6,051 bases of DNA. Origin: Candidatus Iainarchaeum sp. Lineage in GTDB: Archaea > Iainarchaeota > Iainarchaeia > Iainarchaeales > Iainarchaeaceae. The notes under the pieces are model-generated. The model searched no databases. It was not told the origin of the DNA and saw only the letters and a list, made by a program, of their open reading frames with translations. The stretch is taken from contig DUGC01000063.1 of the NCBI GenBank assembly GCA_013331625.1, forward strand, positions 1-6,051, written 5' to 3'. Positions 5,166 to 6,051 of this stretch are shown piece by piece. The position numbers and the translations under genes are program-made. Every line of letters begins with the position of its first letter. Within the stretch, counting starts at the first letter, position 1.

Positions 5166-5204
5166 CCTCCAGAAAATATATCGGCTTTCTTCCGACTATT
5201 TAAT
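5166..5204 (-). promoter_or_regulatory. Candidate TATA box and ribosome-binding site of the 143-residue membrane protein gene
   Basis: Minus-strand GCGGAATTAAATAG (5195-5208) resembles BRE plus box A. A start about 25 nt downstream, near 5175, would leave a short leader containing GGAGG at 5166-5170. The GGAGG, 8 nt from ATG 5157, decides the start; its spacing to the preceding TTG is only 5 nt. The remaining 5205-5270 stretch, between this element and the dehydrogenase stop, is AT-rich with short T-runs and no clear terminator. Confidence 0.4.
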
Positions 5205-5270
5205 TCCGCTAGAATTTTCATTTTAATTTTCAATAAATCTTAAATTAAATTCCCGAATGGATTAAAACCA

Positions 5271-6051
5271 TCAATTTTTATTTTTGCCCGCCTGTTTCCC
5301 ATTCCTTCCATTGATCCTTCCGCGTGCCTTCTCTGCTTCCAGGATCCTTTTCACTGCAAGGATGTACGCCGCTTTCCTGTAAGATGTGTTTTCCTGTGCC
5401 CTTACCCTTTCAATGTCACTGAACGCTTTTGTCATATACTCCTCAAGCTTGACATTCACCTCATCCTCGCTCCAGTAGTAGCCATAGAGGTTTTGGACCC
5501 ACTCAAAATAGCTCACAATGACACCGCCCGAATTTGCCAAGATATCAGGCAAAACAGTGAACCCTTTGCTTTCAAGGTAATCGTCAGCCTCTGCAGTGAC
5601 CGGGCCATTTGCAAGCTCCAGAATAACTTTTGCCCTTATCTTTTCCACATTCCCCGCATTGATGACATCTTCAACGGCTGCAGGGACAACGACATCAACA
5701 TCAAGCTCAAGCAATTCCTCGTTTGTGATTTTTCTGCCAACACCCGACTCATGGATTTTCTTCCCCTGCCCTGCAAGGCTATTTAGCTTCTTCACATCAA
5801 GCCCTTTCTCATCATAAATTCCGCTTTTTGAGTCTGAAACCGCAACTACCCTATAGCCCCACTCATCCAAAATCCTTGCAAGGTGCGAGCCGACATTCCC
5901 AAAGCCCTGTATAGCAACATCCGCCCCCTTCCCGTGTCTTGCGCTGGCTGCAAGATGCTCCCGCAAAATTATCGCCCCGCCAAGCGAGGTTGAATAGAGC
6001 CTCCCTTCGCTCCCTCCGATTGGCAGGGGCTTTCCCGTGATAACCGCAGGA
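5271..6051 (-). CDS. Glu/Leu/Phe/Val dehydrogenase, probably NAD(P)-dependent glutamate dehydrogenase, 5' end outside the window
   Basis: The frame is open at the right edge; 259 C-terminal residues are visible, and about 160 N-terminal residues with the catalytic lysine and aspartate are missing. The family interconverts glutamate and 2-oxoglutarate with ammonia. Numbering from the edge: TGKP (5-8) and GGSEGR (12-17) close the substrate domain; QGFGNVG (48-54) is the Rossmann dinucleotide loop; AVSDSKSG (70-77) ends the second strand; then VVVPAAVEDV (120-129), LANGPVT (146-152), LPDILANSGGV (167-177) and SYFEWVQN (180-187). The C-terminal helix KAAYILAVKRILEA resembles hexameric archaeal GDH. 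Two oddities: the segment after GGSEGR reads LYSTSLGGA instead of the usual (x)xATGRGG, and a polar tail rich in Gly, Asn and Lys follows the normal end. The ordinary GDH is likeliest; amino-acid specificity cannot be fixed without the N-terminal half. Confidence 0.9.
   Translation of the reverse strand, partial: PAVITGKPLPIGGSEGRLYSTSLGGAIILREHLAASARHGKGADVAIQGFGNVGSHLARILDEWGYRVVAVSDSKSGIYDEKGLDVKKLNSLAGQGKKIHESGVGRKITNEELLELDVDVVVPAAVEDVINAGNVEKIRAKVILELANGPVTAEADDYLESKGFTVLPDILANSGGVIVSYFEWVQNLYGYYWSEDEVNVKLEEYMTKAFSDIERVRAQENTSYRKAAYILAVKRILEAEKARGRINGRNGKQAGKNKN

Overview
This window looks like archaeal chromosomal DNA, and every confident gene in it lies on the minus strand. Three signs point to an archaeon. 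The tRNA-Trp gene has an intron between positions 37 and 38 whose two ends form a textbook bulge-helix-bulge (BHB) splicing motif. The tRNA does not encode its 3' CCA and has discriminator A73. Box-A-like TATA elements occur upstream of genes. The exact phylum cannot be read from 6 kb; a small-genome archaeal lineage is a guess only.

Reading along the minus strand (high to low coordinates): 6051-5271 is the C-terminal two thirds of a Glu/Leu/Phe/Val-type dehydrogenase, most likely glutamate dehydrogenase. 5157-4726 encodes a 143-residue protein with one N-terminal membrane anchor and an unrecognised outer domain. 4725-4391 has no convincing gene; it holds a perfect TATA-like box, a weak plus-strand ORF fragment and a GC-rich chain of short hairpins directly in front of the tRNA. 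4390-4230 is tRNA-Trp(CCA) with an 88-nt intron, followed by an oligo-T terminator. A 106-bp gap (4229-4124) with an AT-rich promoter candidate leads into a compact tryptophan operon: trpE (4123-2507), trpG (2510-1881), trpD (1880-867) and a trpC-trpF fusion (870-1, running off the window). The junctions are ATGA overlaps or direct abutment, so this is one translationally coupled transcript. trpB and trpA would be expected beyond the left edge.

The operon makes the first steps of tryptophan synthesis. TrpE and TrpG convert chorismate and glutamine to anthranilate, TrpD adds phosphoribose from PRPP, the TrpF half isomerises the product, and the TrpC half closes the indole ring.

The most notable features are: (i) the order E-G-D-CF, the TrpCF fusion and the E. 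coli-like TrpE/TrpG sequences, which suggest a bacterial-type trp operon acquired by an archaeon; (ii) its position immediately 3' of the tRNA-Trp gene; (iii) the absence of any tryptophan in about 1,370 residues of Trp enzymes; (iv) a tRNA-Trp intron that lacks the box C/D guide RNA known from other euryarchaea and folds into two related purine/pyrimidine hairpins instead; and (v) the hairpin-rich region upstream of the tRNA.
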